A stretch of DNA of 64,000 nt, taken from NCBI RefSeq assembly GCF_028453695.1, contig NC_135778.1:14072244-14136243 (forward strand), written 5' to 3'. The position numbers were made by a program, and so were the translations under genes. This document shows positions 13,300-24,153 of the stretch, piece by piece. The DNA comes from Augochlora pura. Taxonomy: Eukaryota; Arthropoda; Insecta; Hymenoptera; Halictidae. Below the pieces are notes generated by a model. The model ran no database searches. It worked only from the letters and a program-made list of their open reading frames with translations, and was not told where the DNA came from. The stretch's first letter is position 1. Every line of letters begins with the position of its first letter.

Positions 13300-15023
13300 A
13301 TGACTAGTACAGAAGAAAATACAATCAAAATTGATTTCAAGAAGAAATCAAGGAAACCATTAAGAAAGAGACAAGTTTCGTCAGATGAAGATGATAATGA
13401 AAATGAAGAAACTTCTGTTAGGTAAGTGGAAAATTATAACTACAATAGGATATAGTAGAATTCAGATTGTGTACGCATTCGACATGCCTGAAGCCGTGGC
13501 AATAACAAATAATCAATTATGTCCATTAAATGGATTACGCTTGGCCAGCGAGTGTTGGTTAATGAAAAGTAACATGATGACTGCCAATTTAAGGATTAAA
13601 AAAATATTCTGAAAACATACAAATATTCTGCAAACTCCTACGTATTTATATTATACAAACAAAAAACTATTATTACAAGATTATTCATACTGTTCAAAAT
13701 ATGTAATTGCACCATTACACAGATAGTGATGGGACATTTAAACTATTAACCAAAATTAAACGTTGATAATCTTATTTATACATCTACATATTTGTCTTGC
13801 GCATTGTATGTACAAAATATATTGTATACCAAATCAGCTTTTTTTGAATTTTCACTACAAGCGGCACTACTTGTCAGAAATGGCGATTTTTCAAATTCCC
13901 AGGAGAAAATTAGAGATTACAGTTACTGTGATATTTATTTAGAGAAAAAGTTGAAGACCTAAAAATTATACAGAAGCTTCGGGAACGTCCAAAAGGTGTA
14001 AACGTTGTTGGTTTAGCTCTTGGAGAAAATGTAACTCCTGATGTAATTACTGTGAGTATTTGAACGAAAACAATAATTGTGTAAGTTCAAGAAAATTTTA
14101 AATATATTATTAATAAGAAAAATTTTAGTCAGACCCCTTTAACGTCAAATCTGGAGGTATGGTAAATATGGCTGTATTGAAGAATACAAAATTAAAGCAA
14201 ACCGACGCATATGAAACAGGGATTGGTACACAGTTTAATGCAGAGACCAATAAACGGGATGAGGATGAAGAAATGTACAGCCTACAATATTTTATACCTG
14301 CTGTACAAAAGGTGTAAAAGATATTAACATGCTTTTATATATTCACAGGGTTAAATATATAGAGGAAGAGTTGACAAAGAGGAAAAGCAAGAATGAAGGC
14401 CAGACAGAAAATGGACCAAATAATGAGAAAGGATCTTATTGTTCTCCAGAGGAAGCAGCATTGCAAGCTGTACCTGAACACTTAAGACAAAGTTCAGCGC
14501 ATAGGAGTGAGGAGATGCTTTCAAATCAAATGTTGTCTGGTATTCCAGAAGTAGATCTTGGAATAGAGTATGTTATCTAAATATTCTTTTAGACTAATAA
14601 GCTATGTTGTGTTTATCTTTTTCAAGTAAAAATTTTTTACACTATTTAGAGCAAAAATACGCAACATTGAAGCTACAGAAGAAGCTAAATTAAAATTACT
14701 TTGGGATAGGCACAGAAAAAAGGATGGTCCTTCGCAATTTGTGCCAACAAATATGGCTGTAAATTTTGTACAACATAATAGATGTATGTTTTTTATTTTT
14801 ATTCTGGAAGCTCACTAAAATATAATAAAATTATAATACATTTTGTACTTTTTTAGTTAATATAGAAGATCCAGATTTTCAAAAATCAAAACAAGATGCC
14901 GATGAAAAGAAAAAAGTGATGGCACCTAGAGATGATAACAAGGGAAAACGAAAAGATAATGGAGAGAAGGCAACTGACGATTATCATTATGAAAGGTTTA
15001 AGAAACAATTTAGAAGATTCTAA
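13300..15023 (+). CDS. TLS1 / C9orf78 homologue, spliceosome-associated factor
   Basis: Small, charged, largely disordered nuclear protein of the Tls1/C9orf78 (HCA59) family. Human C9orf78 associates with the spliceosome and fission yeast Tls1 acts in splicing linked to telomeric silencing. Six exons: 13300-13421, 13943-14051, 14129-14274, 14349-14567, 14650-14783, 14857-15023, all phase-consistent, giving 298 residues against 289 in human. Diagnostic segments are LRERPKGVNVVGLALGE, DPFNVKSGGMV, SAHRSEEMLSNQMLSGIPE, FVPTNMAVNFVQHNR and the C-terminal ATDDYHYERFKKQFRRF. The N-terminus is Lys/Arg-rich then acidic (SSDEDDNENEE), typical of the family. A possible poly(A) signal (AAATAAAA) lies about 15 bases after the stop. 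The next + strand gene, flotillin-1, starts about 670 bases downstream. Confidence 0.95.
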
Positions 15024-15287
15024 AGTGACTTGTAAAATAAAATTGTAAAATATCTAATAAGTATATTGTATTTTTAAAATTATATATTATAAGTAGTAAG
15101 ACATTAAATAATTTAATAAGAAGATTGAATGTGTAAACATTAACTATAATACAGTTTATATTGGTTTTATTATAATACTATTAAATTTGCAATGTATGTT
15201 TTATGAGCATATAAAAATTAGACAAATATTAGCCAAGCATATAGAATAATTAAATAACATTAAATTTTATTCAAAATGCCTTCTATT

Positions 15288-15641
15288 TTAGCGACTGGCT
15301 AAAAATTCAAGAACTCCGTCTCGTCTCAGTTCATTGAAATAGACCCATATTCTTTTTAATACAGATAAATTATAGATAATGTATTCGTCTACGCTCTCGT
15401 ACAGACCTTGTTTACCACAGAATGTTGCGATGCAAGAGGGGATTCTCAATTTAGTTAACGCGGCTGTGCGCAGCGCGAGCAAAATTGGCGAGTGGTTGGG
15501 TGGGGATGATTTTGCAGTAACACAATTCATTGTAGGAGGTTGTAAACTCAGCATAAGCTTGGATGTACTATCTCGTAGAATGACGACATCGTAGCGACAC
15601 AGCAACGTCAATTGAGAGTAGGGGATTACGCTGAAATTCAA
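15288..15641 (-). CDS. Possible 117-residue protein, head-to-head with flotillin-1
   Basis: An intronless minus-strand open frame of 117 codons between the TLS1-like 3' end and the flotillin-1 start codon. Its ATG would be only about 50 bases from that of flotillin-1, so the two would share a bidirectional promoter. On the minus strand an AATAAA lies about 20 bases after the stop. No family is recognised. An overlapping 71-codon + strand frame (15379-15594) is also open, so chance is a real possibility. Confidence 0.3.
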   Translation of the reverse strand: MNFSVIPYSQLTLLCRYDVVILRDSTSKLMLSLQPPTMNCVTAKSSPPNHSPILLALRTAALTKLRIPSCIATFCGKQGLYESVDEYIIYNLSVLKRIWVYFNELRRDGVLEFLASR

Positions 15642-15690
15642 TCCCTTTAAATTTTAGATATCTTTTGTTTTCCTTTACACCACTGTGATC

Positions 15691-18558
15691 ATGAGTTGTG
15701 GATTCGTTACATGCGGCCCAAATGAGGCCCTTGTAGTTTCAGGTAATTATACATGCATGTTTTTTTTTTGTAATAAACTAAATACTTCGCACACGCTTTA
15801 AACAAGGCGACATACAAGGAGTGCCGTATCAATTGATTTGTACCATTTAGACCGCGAATAAGAGGAGGAGTTAATTGCTTATATCATCATTTACATTTTA
15901 ATAGTTTCGCATTATTATCAACGGATAATAATTTTATTTTTTGTTTGTGTTATTAAATCTATCTTTCAAACGTAAATAGAAAATGCCGACACAAAACATC
16001 GTAAATTCATTTTTATTGCATTAAACTTATCCACCATTTCCAACTTATTTTCGACTCGTTTCTTCAAGGATGCTGCTACAGCAAACCTCTCTTGGTACCT
16101 GGTGGCCGAGTGTTCGTTTGGCCTATTGTCCAACAAGTGCAAAAGTTAGTCTACTATATTAATTTAGAACGGAATTTTTTTTACGAATATATGTAATGAC
16201 TGTAATAAAATGAATAATGTAATTATGTTTTTCTTATAGAATTTCATTGAATACCATGACATTACAAGTAGAAAGTCCAACAGTATATACATGTCAAGGA
16301 GTACCAATTTCTGTGACAGGAATCGCACAGGTAATATGTTAAAATATCTTATAGTTAAAACAATAAGTTAAATTAAAATACACTTGATTGGATTAGAATA
16401 TTGTTTATATGTAATAATATTCTCTATTAATATTTTGAAAGGTCAAGATACAAGGACAAAATGAAGAAATGCTTTCTACTGCCTGTGAACAATTTTTAGG
16501 AAAATCTGAAGAAGAAATTCACAATATTGCACTTGTTACATTAGAAGGACATCAACGAGCAATTATGGGAAGCATGACTGTAGAGGTATAATGGAAATAA
16601 TATTACTATATATTTGTTGGTTTATTATCAGAGAGCATATACTGATCTAGTTCCATCTCTACTTGACTTCTATCATAGGAAATATACAAAGACCGTAAAA
16701 AATTCAGCAAAGAAGTTTTTGAAGTAGCCAGCAGCGATCTAGTCAATATGGGCATTACAGTTGTATCCTACACATTAAAAGATATTCGAGACGAAGAAGT
16801 AAGTTCCTCATACTCTTCTTAAAGAATTAATATTTTATGTTCGAGAAATGAAGAAAGAATTTTGAACAGAATAATATAAAAGAATCAAATCCTGGAATAT
16901 AATTTTCTAAACTATGTTCAATATCAACAATTTACATACTATTGAAAGTCCCCCTTTAACTGGTTGTAAACTTACATGATACCTCTATTAATATCAGTTA
17001 ATGTAGTCTAATTTTATATGTAGTAAATATTGAATACATTTTTGTTTTGCTACTTGCAGGGGGCAAAGGTGCGTTCAAATTATATTTTATCACTACATGT
17101 AATGCCAATGCACTGCTGTTTGGACACTGTTAGCAAATATTGTTAATACTTAAATGATAAGGGACTTAGAGGATGATATTTCAAGTGCTTGCTTTAACGG
17201 TAGCACAAATGTGTCATTTGTGCTAGTGTGTCATTTATATGTATGTGGCATCTTTCACTGTATGCAGTCTTTGTGTTTAATTCAGGCTGTATTAAAATTA
17301 AATGCTGACATCAGTGTTATCATTCAAAAATTCTTAATGGTAAAATAGCATAAATAATATTTGTTGTATAGGATTTAATGGTTCTCAATTGTTCATAGGG
17401 ATATCTAAAAGCCCTTGGAATGGCGCGAACTGCCGAAGTCAAACGAGACGCGAGAATCGGAGAAGCAGAAGCTCGCAGGGACGCTCAAATTCGTGAGGCC
17501 ATTGCCGAAGAGCAACGGATGGCTGCTCGTTTCCTTAACGACACCGAGATTGCAAAAGCGCAACGAGATTTTGAATTGAAAAAAGCTGCTTACGATGTCG
17601 AAGTCCAAACGAAAGTGTGTTTTAGATCATTCCGTCTGAAAACAGTTATATTAAATTTTTCTCTAAATATTATAACTTAATTTTAGAAAGCAGAAGCAGA
17701 AATGGCGTTCGAGTTACAAGCAGCGAAAACGAAGCAAAGAATCATGGAAGAGCAGATGCAAGTGCAGGTTATAGAACGTGCACAAGAAATTGCTGTACAA
17801 GAGCAAGAAATGTTGAGACGTGAAAGAGAATTAGATGCTACTGTGCGACGTCCAGCTGATGCAGAAAAATACAGGTATTTTAAATTCCTAACAATTGCTA
17901 AAGATATCAATCTTTGAAGCAGAAATTTTACAAAATTAAACGATGTTAAAATTTATACACACGTCGGTTCTGAAATAATTATTAATGAGCGTATCTTTAT
18001 AGATTGGAGAAATTGGCCGAAGCTAATAAACTGCGCTTAGTTATGGAAGCTGAGGCAGAAGCAGAAGCCATAAAAATTCGAGGTGATGCCGAAGCTTTTG
18101 CCATTGATGCAAAGGCTAAGGCTGAAGCTGAACAAATGACGAAGAAGGCTGCAGCTTGGAATGAATACGAGAGTGCTGCTATGATAGATATGATGCTTGA
18201 TACTCTGCCAAAGGTAATTATAACATTTAATTTCAATGTAACATAAATTTAACAATTTTTTTAATGTTAATTATACGATTCACATTTATTTCACAGGTTG
18301 CCGCTGAAGTTGCGGCACCCTTATCACAAGCAAAGAAAATAACGATGGTTTCTAGTGGCAATGGAACCGTTGGAGCTGAAAAACTGACAGAAGAAGTTTT
18401 TAACATTGTGACGCGTGTGCCAGATATAGTTAAAAGTTTAACAGGCGTGGATATTGCAAAGGTATGATTTAAATTAACATTTACATACTATATTGGTAGA
18501 AAGGAACGTACTTATTTATAACTTTTTATTTTTATTTCAGTCTATTCATGCTGCATAA
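15691..18558 (+). CDS. Flo1: Flotillin-1
   Basis: SPFH/prohibitin-domain membrane scaffold on the cytoplasmic face of plasma membrane and endosomes, acting as hetero-oligomers with flotillin-2 in microdomain organisation and endocytosis. Ten exons: 15691-15742, 16069-16144, 16240-16330, 16442-16585, 16679-16798, 17399-17614, 17687-17874, 18003-18213, 18297-18461, 18541-18558, giving 426 residues against 427 in human. The N-terminus (MSCGFVTCGPNEALVVSG) with Cys3, Cys8 and the following Gly-Cys-Cys holds likely palmitoylation sites. The SPFH domain occupies about residues 1-190. The C-terminal half is Glu/Ala-rich coiled coil (AEAEAEAIKIRGDAEAFAI). The last exon is only 18 nt and encodes Ser-Ile-His-Ala-Ala-stop. 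A 9-nt in-frame candidate microexon at 17060-17068 is reported separately. Confidence 0.97.
17060..17068 (+). other. Candidate 9-nt alternative microexon of flotillin-1
   Basis: Inside the 600-base intron 16799-17398. A strong pyrimidine tract and acceptor (TTTTGTTTTGCTACTTGCAG) are followed by GGGGCAAAG and a donor GTGCGT. The flanking exons meet in phase 0 and the microexon is exactly three codons (Gly-Ala-Lys), so inclusion keeps the frame. It would insert in the junction ...RDEE/GYLKALG..., between the SPFH domain and the coiled coil. Seen in sequence; use is inferred. Confidence 0.45.
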
Positions 18559-19812
18559 GCACGGTCTATAAAAACTTTTGAATACTTCCTGACCACATCC
18601 GTACTTGTACGAAATATATAACGAATCTTTGATACATACGTTTATTTTGAATATGCTGTTACATATTAGATTCATTAGTTTTAATTTAATGACATTTCGT
18701 TGAATAACGAATTCAATACTCTCACTGCCATTTACTTAAACGTAAAATAACAATTTCGATTTGTGCCAATTTTGAATAAATATTATAACTAACGTTAAAT
18801 TCGAATTGGTATACAGCTTCGAAAATAGATTACATATTTCGAATACATTCGCACAAAATTCATACTTTATTCCAACGCAATAGGCAAATTATATATGCAT
18901 ACCTAAGTTTCAGAGGCAGTGATTGTATATTTATTTCAGTCTAAATTATATATTACTCATGTTAGAATATTATTTTTATGTCTCGATCTATATTATACTC
19001 GTATAAAAATTTTATTTTGGATTAGTAGATTTTTTTAAATCAGCATTTTATACACTTAGAAGAGAATAGATAAAAAAAGTATGAAAAATATATCTTTTTG
19101 AATCTTTTATTGACCAAAAATGGTCCAGTTTTGTCCATATTCATAGAAACTGTGACACTAAGAGCAGAGACATTCCTCCAACTATGCTATGCGTACCTTC
19201 CGATTATATTGATATAATTAATGGGTATGACCGCTTTAGAAAAGGAAGTTTATTGAATGTGGTTTGATGTTTAAGTAACTATGTCTAGTCCCTGAAATTT
19301 AAATATCTTTACATAAATCTTTAGTTAAACATACTTCCATCACTCAAAGATGCACTAATATATTTTGCGTCGATTTTAGCTAGAATTTACTGTGATCTAA
19401 CTCTTTATACAAAAATGATAATCATAGTTCTTTAATTACGTTTGAGAGCTTTGATGAATAAAAGGAAAATTCGATTTTATGTAAAATGATTAAATGTTAA
19501 AATCAAGATGTTTGTTGCGTATTAATTTTCCTACCCTGTCGTTATAAATATATTATATATATACACGATAAAAACAGAAACAATAGAAATTATAATCTAT
19601 ACCGTCATCATAATTTACACGTGTCAAACGTAAACTATTTGTGATTCTTACAAATTATATTAAACGTGTTTGAACTGTACTTATATGGAGAAATAAATAG
19701 CAATATGTTTACAAAAAGACATGATTTCGAATTCGAAACCGTCTTACGTTCGTCTATTACAAATTGATCCCAAAGATAACATACTCTAAAAGCTTATTGC
19801 ATAGCGAAAAGT
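18559..19812. other. Flotillin-1 3' region and intergenic sequence
   Basis: Very AT-rich, with several AATAAA-like signals. I see no coding exon or structured element. The last 100 bases probably include the leader of the carrier gene. Confidence 0.5.
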
Positions 19813-20989
19813 ATGGATCCGTATAAAGCTTTTTTAATAGATTTCTTGGCCGGCGGTGTGTCTGCAGCTATTTCAAAAACGGTAGTCGCGCCCATAGAAA
19901 GGGTGAAATTATTGCTTCAAGTACAAGCTACTTCAAAGCAAATACTTCCAGGAGAGAGATATAAAGGTATGACATTAATCATAACGATATAATCTGTTTA
20001 CTAAACGCTAAAAAGCATTTTTTAAAATTTGATAATTATTATTTTTTTCTTGATTTTATCAAATGTTAGTTATTTTATGTTATTAGGTATGATGGATGCA
20101 TTTGTCCGCATACCCAAAGAAACTGGTTTCCTCAGTTATTGGAGAGGCAATCTAGCTAATGTAATACGATATTTTCCAACTCAAGCATTGAATTTTGCAT
20201 TTAAAGACAAATTTAAAGCTATATTTTTGGAAGGTGTGCCAAAAGATGCATTTTGGAAGCAGTTTGCTGGAAATTTGGCATCTGGTGGAGCTGCTGGAGC
20301 CACATCTTTATTATTTGTTTATCCACTTGATTTTGCACGTACAAGGTAGTATGTATACAATTTTCAACTTTGAGCAATACAATTATGAATTTATTTTGAC
20401 AGATTGGCTGCAGATATTGGTAAGGCTGATAAAAGAGAATTTAAAGGCTTGGGTGACTGTTTAGTTAAGGTTTTCAAGTCAGATGGCTTTATCGGTTTAT
20501 ATCGTGGCTTCAATGTCAGCGTTCAAGGAATCATTATTTACAGGGCAGCATACTTTGGTCTCTATGACACTTCAAAAAATCTGTTACCTGATCCGAAGAA
20601 CAGTCCATTGTATATTAACTTTTTAATTGCACAGGTAAATTGTATTTATAAATAATATGTAAATAATTGAATTTACATGTATAGAATAATTGTAGGTGGT
20701 AACAACAGTAGCTGGAATTTTGTCATATCCTTTTGATACAGTTAGAAGACGTATGATGATGCAATCAGGTCGTAGTAAAGCTGAAATGATGTATAAAAAT
20801 ACATTGGATTGTTGGATAAAAACAGCTAAAACTGAAGGTATTGGAGCATTTTTTAAAGGCTCAGTTTCAAACATACTTCGAGGTACCGGTGGAGCATTAG
20901 TTTTAACATTCTACGATGCAATTCAAGATGCAATTGAAAAAGCAATGAAAGAGAAAGGTTCAACTGATAGTGAAAAAGTACCTAAATGA
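19813..20989 (+). CDS. Mitochondrial ADP/ATP carrier (SLC25 family)
   Basis: Inner-membrane antiporter exchanging cytosolic ADP for matrix ATP. Four exons: 19813-19966, 20087-20345, 20403-20634, 20696-20989, giving 312 residues, the usual size. Three carrier repeats are visible with PxE/DxxR-type signatures: APIERVKLLLQVQ, YPLDFARTRLAADIG and YPFDTVRRRMMM. The last carries RRRMMM, the diagnostic ADP/ATP carrier motif. The C-terminal tail (KEKGSTDSEKVPK) is slightly longer and more polar than in the classic muscle-type protein, and the N-terminus is short. Insects carry more than one such gene; which paralogue this is cannot be told here. An AATAAA follows about 60 bases after the stop. Confidence 0.96.
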
Positions 20990-22067
20990 TTCTTTACATT
21001 GGTTGCTTGTAATATTAAAATAGTTTATAGATGCACTAAATTTTCTTACAAATAAAATTTTGATTGTTAATTAATATATTATGTTAATATATTAATAATA
21101 CTTATATTATATTAAAAACATGCTTCGATATTATTAAATTTAATATCTTAATAGATATTCGCGACCCTCGAGAACCCTCCCACCGCATCCCTTGCTCGAT
21201 ATGGTCATTGATCTGGGATTAGCTGAACATTGTATGAGGTCAGTGCACCGACATCGTGAATCGTGATCGACATTACCGAGCAACAAATATACTCTCAACT
21301 AAATGAGTGAATTTTGTTTTACTTTAATTACTTCATATTTATTATTTTATATTAATGATATTCTTTACAATTTTTAAACAAATTCGGCAAGTTCACGCTC
21401 TGTGACTCGTTCATTGGTTCGAAGACGACTCGAAGCCGTCGCCACTGTTTTAATTCGTAAACAAAGTCGTGGATTGCATTTTCCAAGTCATACTCGGAGG
21501 ATAGTGCCATTGACCTCTTACAATGTATGATGAACGACACAGCTGATCTATGTATGATAGTTTCGCGATCGATGCAATATCCCGCATGTAGCAGCACGTT
21601 GAAAATTCGTATTCTCACCTCTTATTGGCGACTGTTTTTCATTAATAACTTGTAAACAAAGCTGAGGATTGCATTTTCCCTAAGGAAAAAATTACTCCAA
21701 GTAACCTCAGGAACCCCTCATTTCTTGCAGTTAAAATAATTTTAATACATCCTGTATATATATTTATGGATACAAGTAACACATTTTCAATACTTTATTG
21801 ATTTGTACACTAGATAAAATAAATCTTAAAAGTACTATGTCTACGTACTCAATGCAATATTAACACATCGATGATGACTTGAGGAATTTGCTGGCATTTA
21901 CTAATAAATTGATTCATGTTTGATTATTATTAAATTTATACACTTAAATAGTAGAGATTGAACAAAAATTATACTATACAGAATTGTAAATGTCTTGAAA
22001 TAAATGTCATAGGTTCTATATTCTGATGTATCATATGTAAGTCTTTATAGAATCAGAATTGTAGTGC
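20990..22067. other. Intergenic region between convergent ADP/ATP carrier and TMEM9 genes
   Basis: AT-rich sequence with poly(A) signals for the carrier (+, near 21052) and probably TMEM9 (-, TTTATT near 21797). It contains the repeat at 21616-21759. A minus-strand open frame at 21352-21618 lies within or next to that repeat and is not considered a gene. Confidence 0.5.
21616..21759 (-). repeat. Interspersed repeat with CAGG(G/A)TGTAT end, copy 1
   Basis: Read on the minus strand this segment begins TATACAGGATGTATTAAAAT and aligns with 26336-26485: both contain AATGAGGGGTTCCTGA, a run of GGAAAA followed by TGCAATCC or TACAATCC, and end near AGTCGCCAATAAGAGG or AGTAGCAAATGAGAGG. A truncated third copy of the inner part lies at about 21440-21488 (GTAAACAAAGTCGTGGATTG). 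Probably a DNA-transposon end or MITE. Confidence 0.65.
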
Positions 22068-23102
22068 TTAATTAAGCATAGTATGTCGATCATATATGTT
22101 ACGTCTTTGTTCACGTACTTGGCGTTTCCATTTATCTTGTTGATGTCCAACACGATTTAAAACATTACCTCTTTCACCCATAGGGTGAGATGTGCCAGGT
22201 GTTATTGATGTATCATCCTGTTTGGTATTAAAATAATTATTATACTAAAAGGATTGAACCACCACAGTAATTTTGTTGTCATAGAACTCTGAACTACAAT
22301 TTCTGCTTATTATCTAGTTTAATAATTAAAGCTCTATGTAACCAAGCAGTTTTAACGAGTATTTGCGCAGCTAATTGAATCAATTCATTAAAAATAGAGT
22401 TTTATGATATATATAAATCATACCAACTTACCTCTTCATTATTGTGTTCATGGTACCCAATATTTGCAGATGTTTTATGAATTCTTTTATTTAGTAATGG
22501 GTCCAAACAAATTAAGAATAACATATAGATTACTAAAAGAGATATAACCCAAATAACAAGTATTACAACTATCTGAAAGCAAAACAATTATTTCAAAATT
22601 CTACTTATTATGAGAAATGAAAAACTTACTTTAATAATAGTGGTATTTCTATTTTCATATTTGCAGTCACATCGCGAGCAATATATTTCCTCTTTTCCTT
22701 TTAATTGGTCTCCTACTTTTACTAATACAACACCTTCACAGTTACTGGAATGATGAATTAAAATGCAAATGTAGATATAATATATCATATTTGTTCCACA
22801 TGTGTAACAGATGTATAATTATAGTCTCTAATGAAATGAATGGAATTTTAATTACCATTGAGAAGGTGGAACATTTATAATGTATGGTTGTCGTTCTAAT
22901 GATAATTGTGTCGTATTTCCCATAGAGGCTAAACTAGGACAAATGCATTTACATCGTTTGTCGTCATATTGTGCCTGAAATTGTTCATGTAGATTATGTT
23001 GTTATAATTAAATTTCGTTCACTCGTATGATAATGTTCTAACCTCGGATTGTGATAAACATGTCAGTGTGATTAGTATTACAAGAAATATGTGTTTCAAC
23101 AT
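22068..23102 (-). CDS. Transmembrane protein 9 (TMEM9) homologue
   Basis: Single-pass glycoprotein of late endosomes and lysosomes; human TMEM9 has been linked to v-ATPase and to CLC exchangers. Five exons on the minus strand: 23102-23043, 22974-22856, 22744-22630, 22572-22432, 22217-22068, all in phase, giving 194 residues against 183 in human. Order: signal peptide (MLKHIFLVILITLTCLSQSE); Cys-rich luminal part (DKRCKCICPS, CNCEGVVLVK, YCSRCDCKYENRNTT) with Asn-Thr-Thr glycosylation sites; one membrane segment (VVILVIWVISLLVIYMLFLI); then DPLLNKR and a basic cytosolic tail ending QRRNIYDRHTML. The Cys pattern and the tail are diagnostic. The gene converges on the ADP/ATP carrier and starts about 320 bases from the hammerhead-like sequence. 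Confidence 0.95.
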
Positions 23103-23422
23103 TGTGTCGTTAGGCGTCCCATCCAACACGTTTCCTTCGCTTTTTATTTAGATTTTTGTAATTATTCAACATGTACTTGGGAACAAAAAAGTTGCAGAAC
23201 TTCCACTTTAACTTAACACATTTCTAAGCTGTCAAACAACACAACTGATAGAATGGTAACTACACTAGAGACAACTGCCGGTATCTTCCACAAATGGCAG
23301 TGACTGCTTTGAATTTGTGCTGACTACCTTCGCCATTCGCCAACAGATGGATACCTTTCCCGAAAGCTACCTAGACCGTCCCTGTTTCTATATATACCAC
23401 GAAACCGTCCTTACCCTTATCA

Positions 23423-23490
23423 CTGACTAAGACAGGGCCCGCTAGAAAAGCTTTACTGATGAGTCCACCAGCGGGCCCGGGACGAAACAG
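23423..23490 (+). ncRNA. Hammerhead-ribozyme-like sequence, one core position off
   Basis: Seen directly: CTGATGA (23456-23462), GTCC (23463-23466) pairing with GGAC (23480-23483), then GAAA (23484-23487), i.e. core bases C3-A9, stem II with the G10.1-C11.1 pair, G12-A14 and A15.1. Reading it as type III, ACAG after the core meets CTG at 23423-23425 (3-bp stem III), C17 is 23427, and TAAG at 23428-23431 pairs with TTTA/CTTTA at 23452-23455 (stem I, one G-T wobble). The one deviation is position 16.1 (23426), which is A rather than U, giving a GAC instead of a GUC triplet. Loop I (GGGCCCGCT, 23435-23443) and loop II (AGCGGGCCC, 23470-23478) are perfectly complementary over 9 bases, which could be a loop-loop contact or simply a competing hairpin. 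Activity is inferred and unproven. Confidence 0.45.
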
Positions 23491-23794
23491 CTCTCCCTCC
23501 CTTTTCCTCAATACTCGCCGCCATCAAATTTACTAGACCTCTTAGAAACGCGCCACAATCCGTGACCCCAGACAACGAACACAACCTCTTCTGAGCCTGC
23601 GCACTGAATCCCGGTAGGGACAAGTCCCCAGAAATTGTGGGACTGTGACAAGTTCAGTGACACTATTGTTTATAAGATGGTGTCTACTTAGGTAGGAGGA
23701 CTGCCGACGTGGAATCGAAGGCAGACGCAAGTTTATGTCGGTTGTATATTCGCTCATCGGTAGTATGCATCTGCACGCATTTTTACTTCCTAAG

Positions 23795-23945
23795 TTAGTA
23801 TGCGCATCCCCACCATTTTACTGCACATCAAACTGCAATGGATCTTGCCTCAACAGTGACTTGTCAGTCAATTATAAAGCAAAGAAAATTTCTATATCGA
23901 CCCTCGCTAACGGATCAAGTTGAGGCCCGAAGATGTGCAGAATTT
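23795..23945. repeat. Dispersed repeat, copy B
   Basis: The first half (CATCCCCACCATTTTACTGC) recurs at 58784-58803 and the second half (GCAAAGAAAATTTCTATATCG ... GGATCAAGTTGAGG) recurs at 12913-12960. Copy B therefore links the other two and shows the family is longer than either fragment. Confidence 0.65.
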
Positions 23946-24153
23946 TACGGTATCTTTAGCTTCTCCCACGAATTTTTCAAAATTTAGTTCATCACTTTAC
24001 TTCAGTCGGAAACTATTAAATATACACTTACATTGCACATGTAAAGGAAATTTATTTCGATCCTTATTTTTAACAGTAGTTACAATCCTTTTTATTGTCA
24101 CTAAATAAAATGTAAAATTTTGTAAAATCGTTCACATCACTTAATATTATTTA

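Larger units (their letters stand above)
23103..24153. other. TMEM9 upstream region / cGLR 3' interval
   Basis: The part 23270-23740 is GC-richer than the surroundings and contains the hammerhead-like sequence at 23423-23490. Then comes a dispersed repeat (23795-23945) and AT-rich sequence leading to the 3' end of the minus-strand cGLR. No coding exon was found. Confidence 0.5.

Noticed and set aside
17154..17348. 64-codon frame in a flotillin-1 intron
   Set aside because: Lies within the intron, out of phase with the gene and without splice sites.
21352..21618. 88-codon minus-strand frame
   Set aside because: Lies next to and partly in an interspersed repeat; no recognised protein.
23382..23388. 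CTGTTTC as an alternative stem III partner for GAAACAG of the hammerhead-like motif
   Set aside because: The following bases give no stem I with the strand before CTGATGA; the nearer CTG at 23423 fits better despite the A at 16.1.
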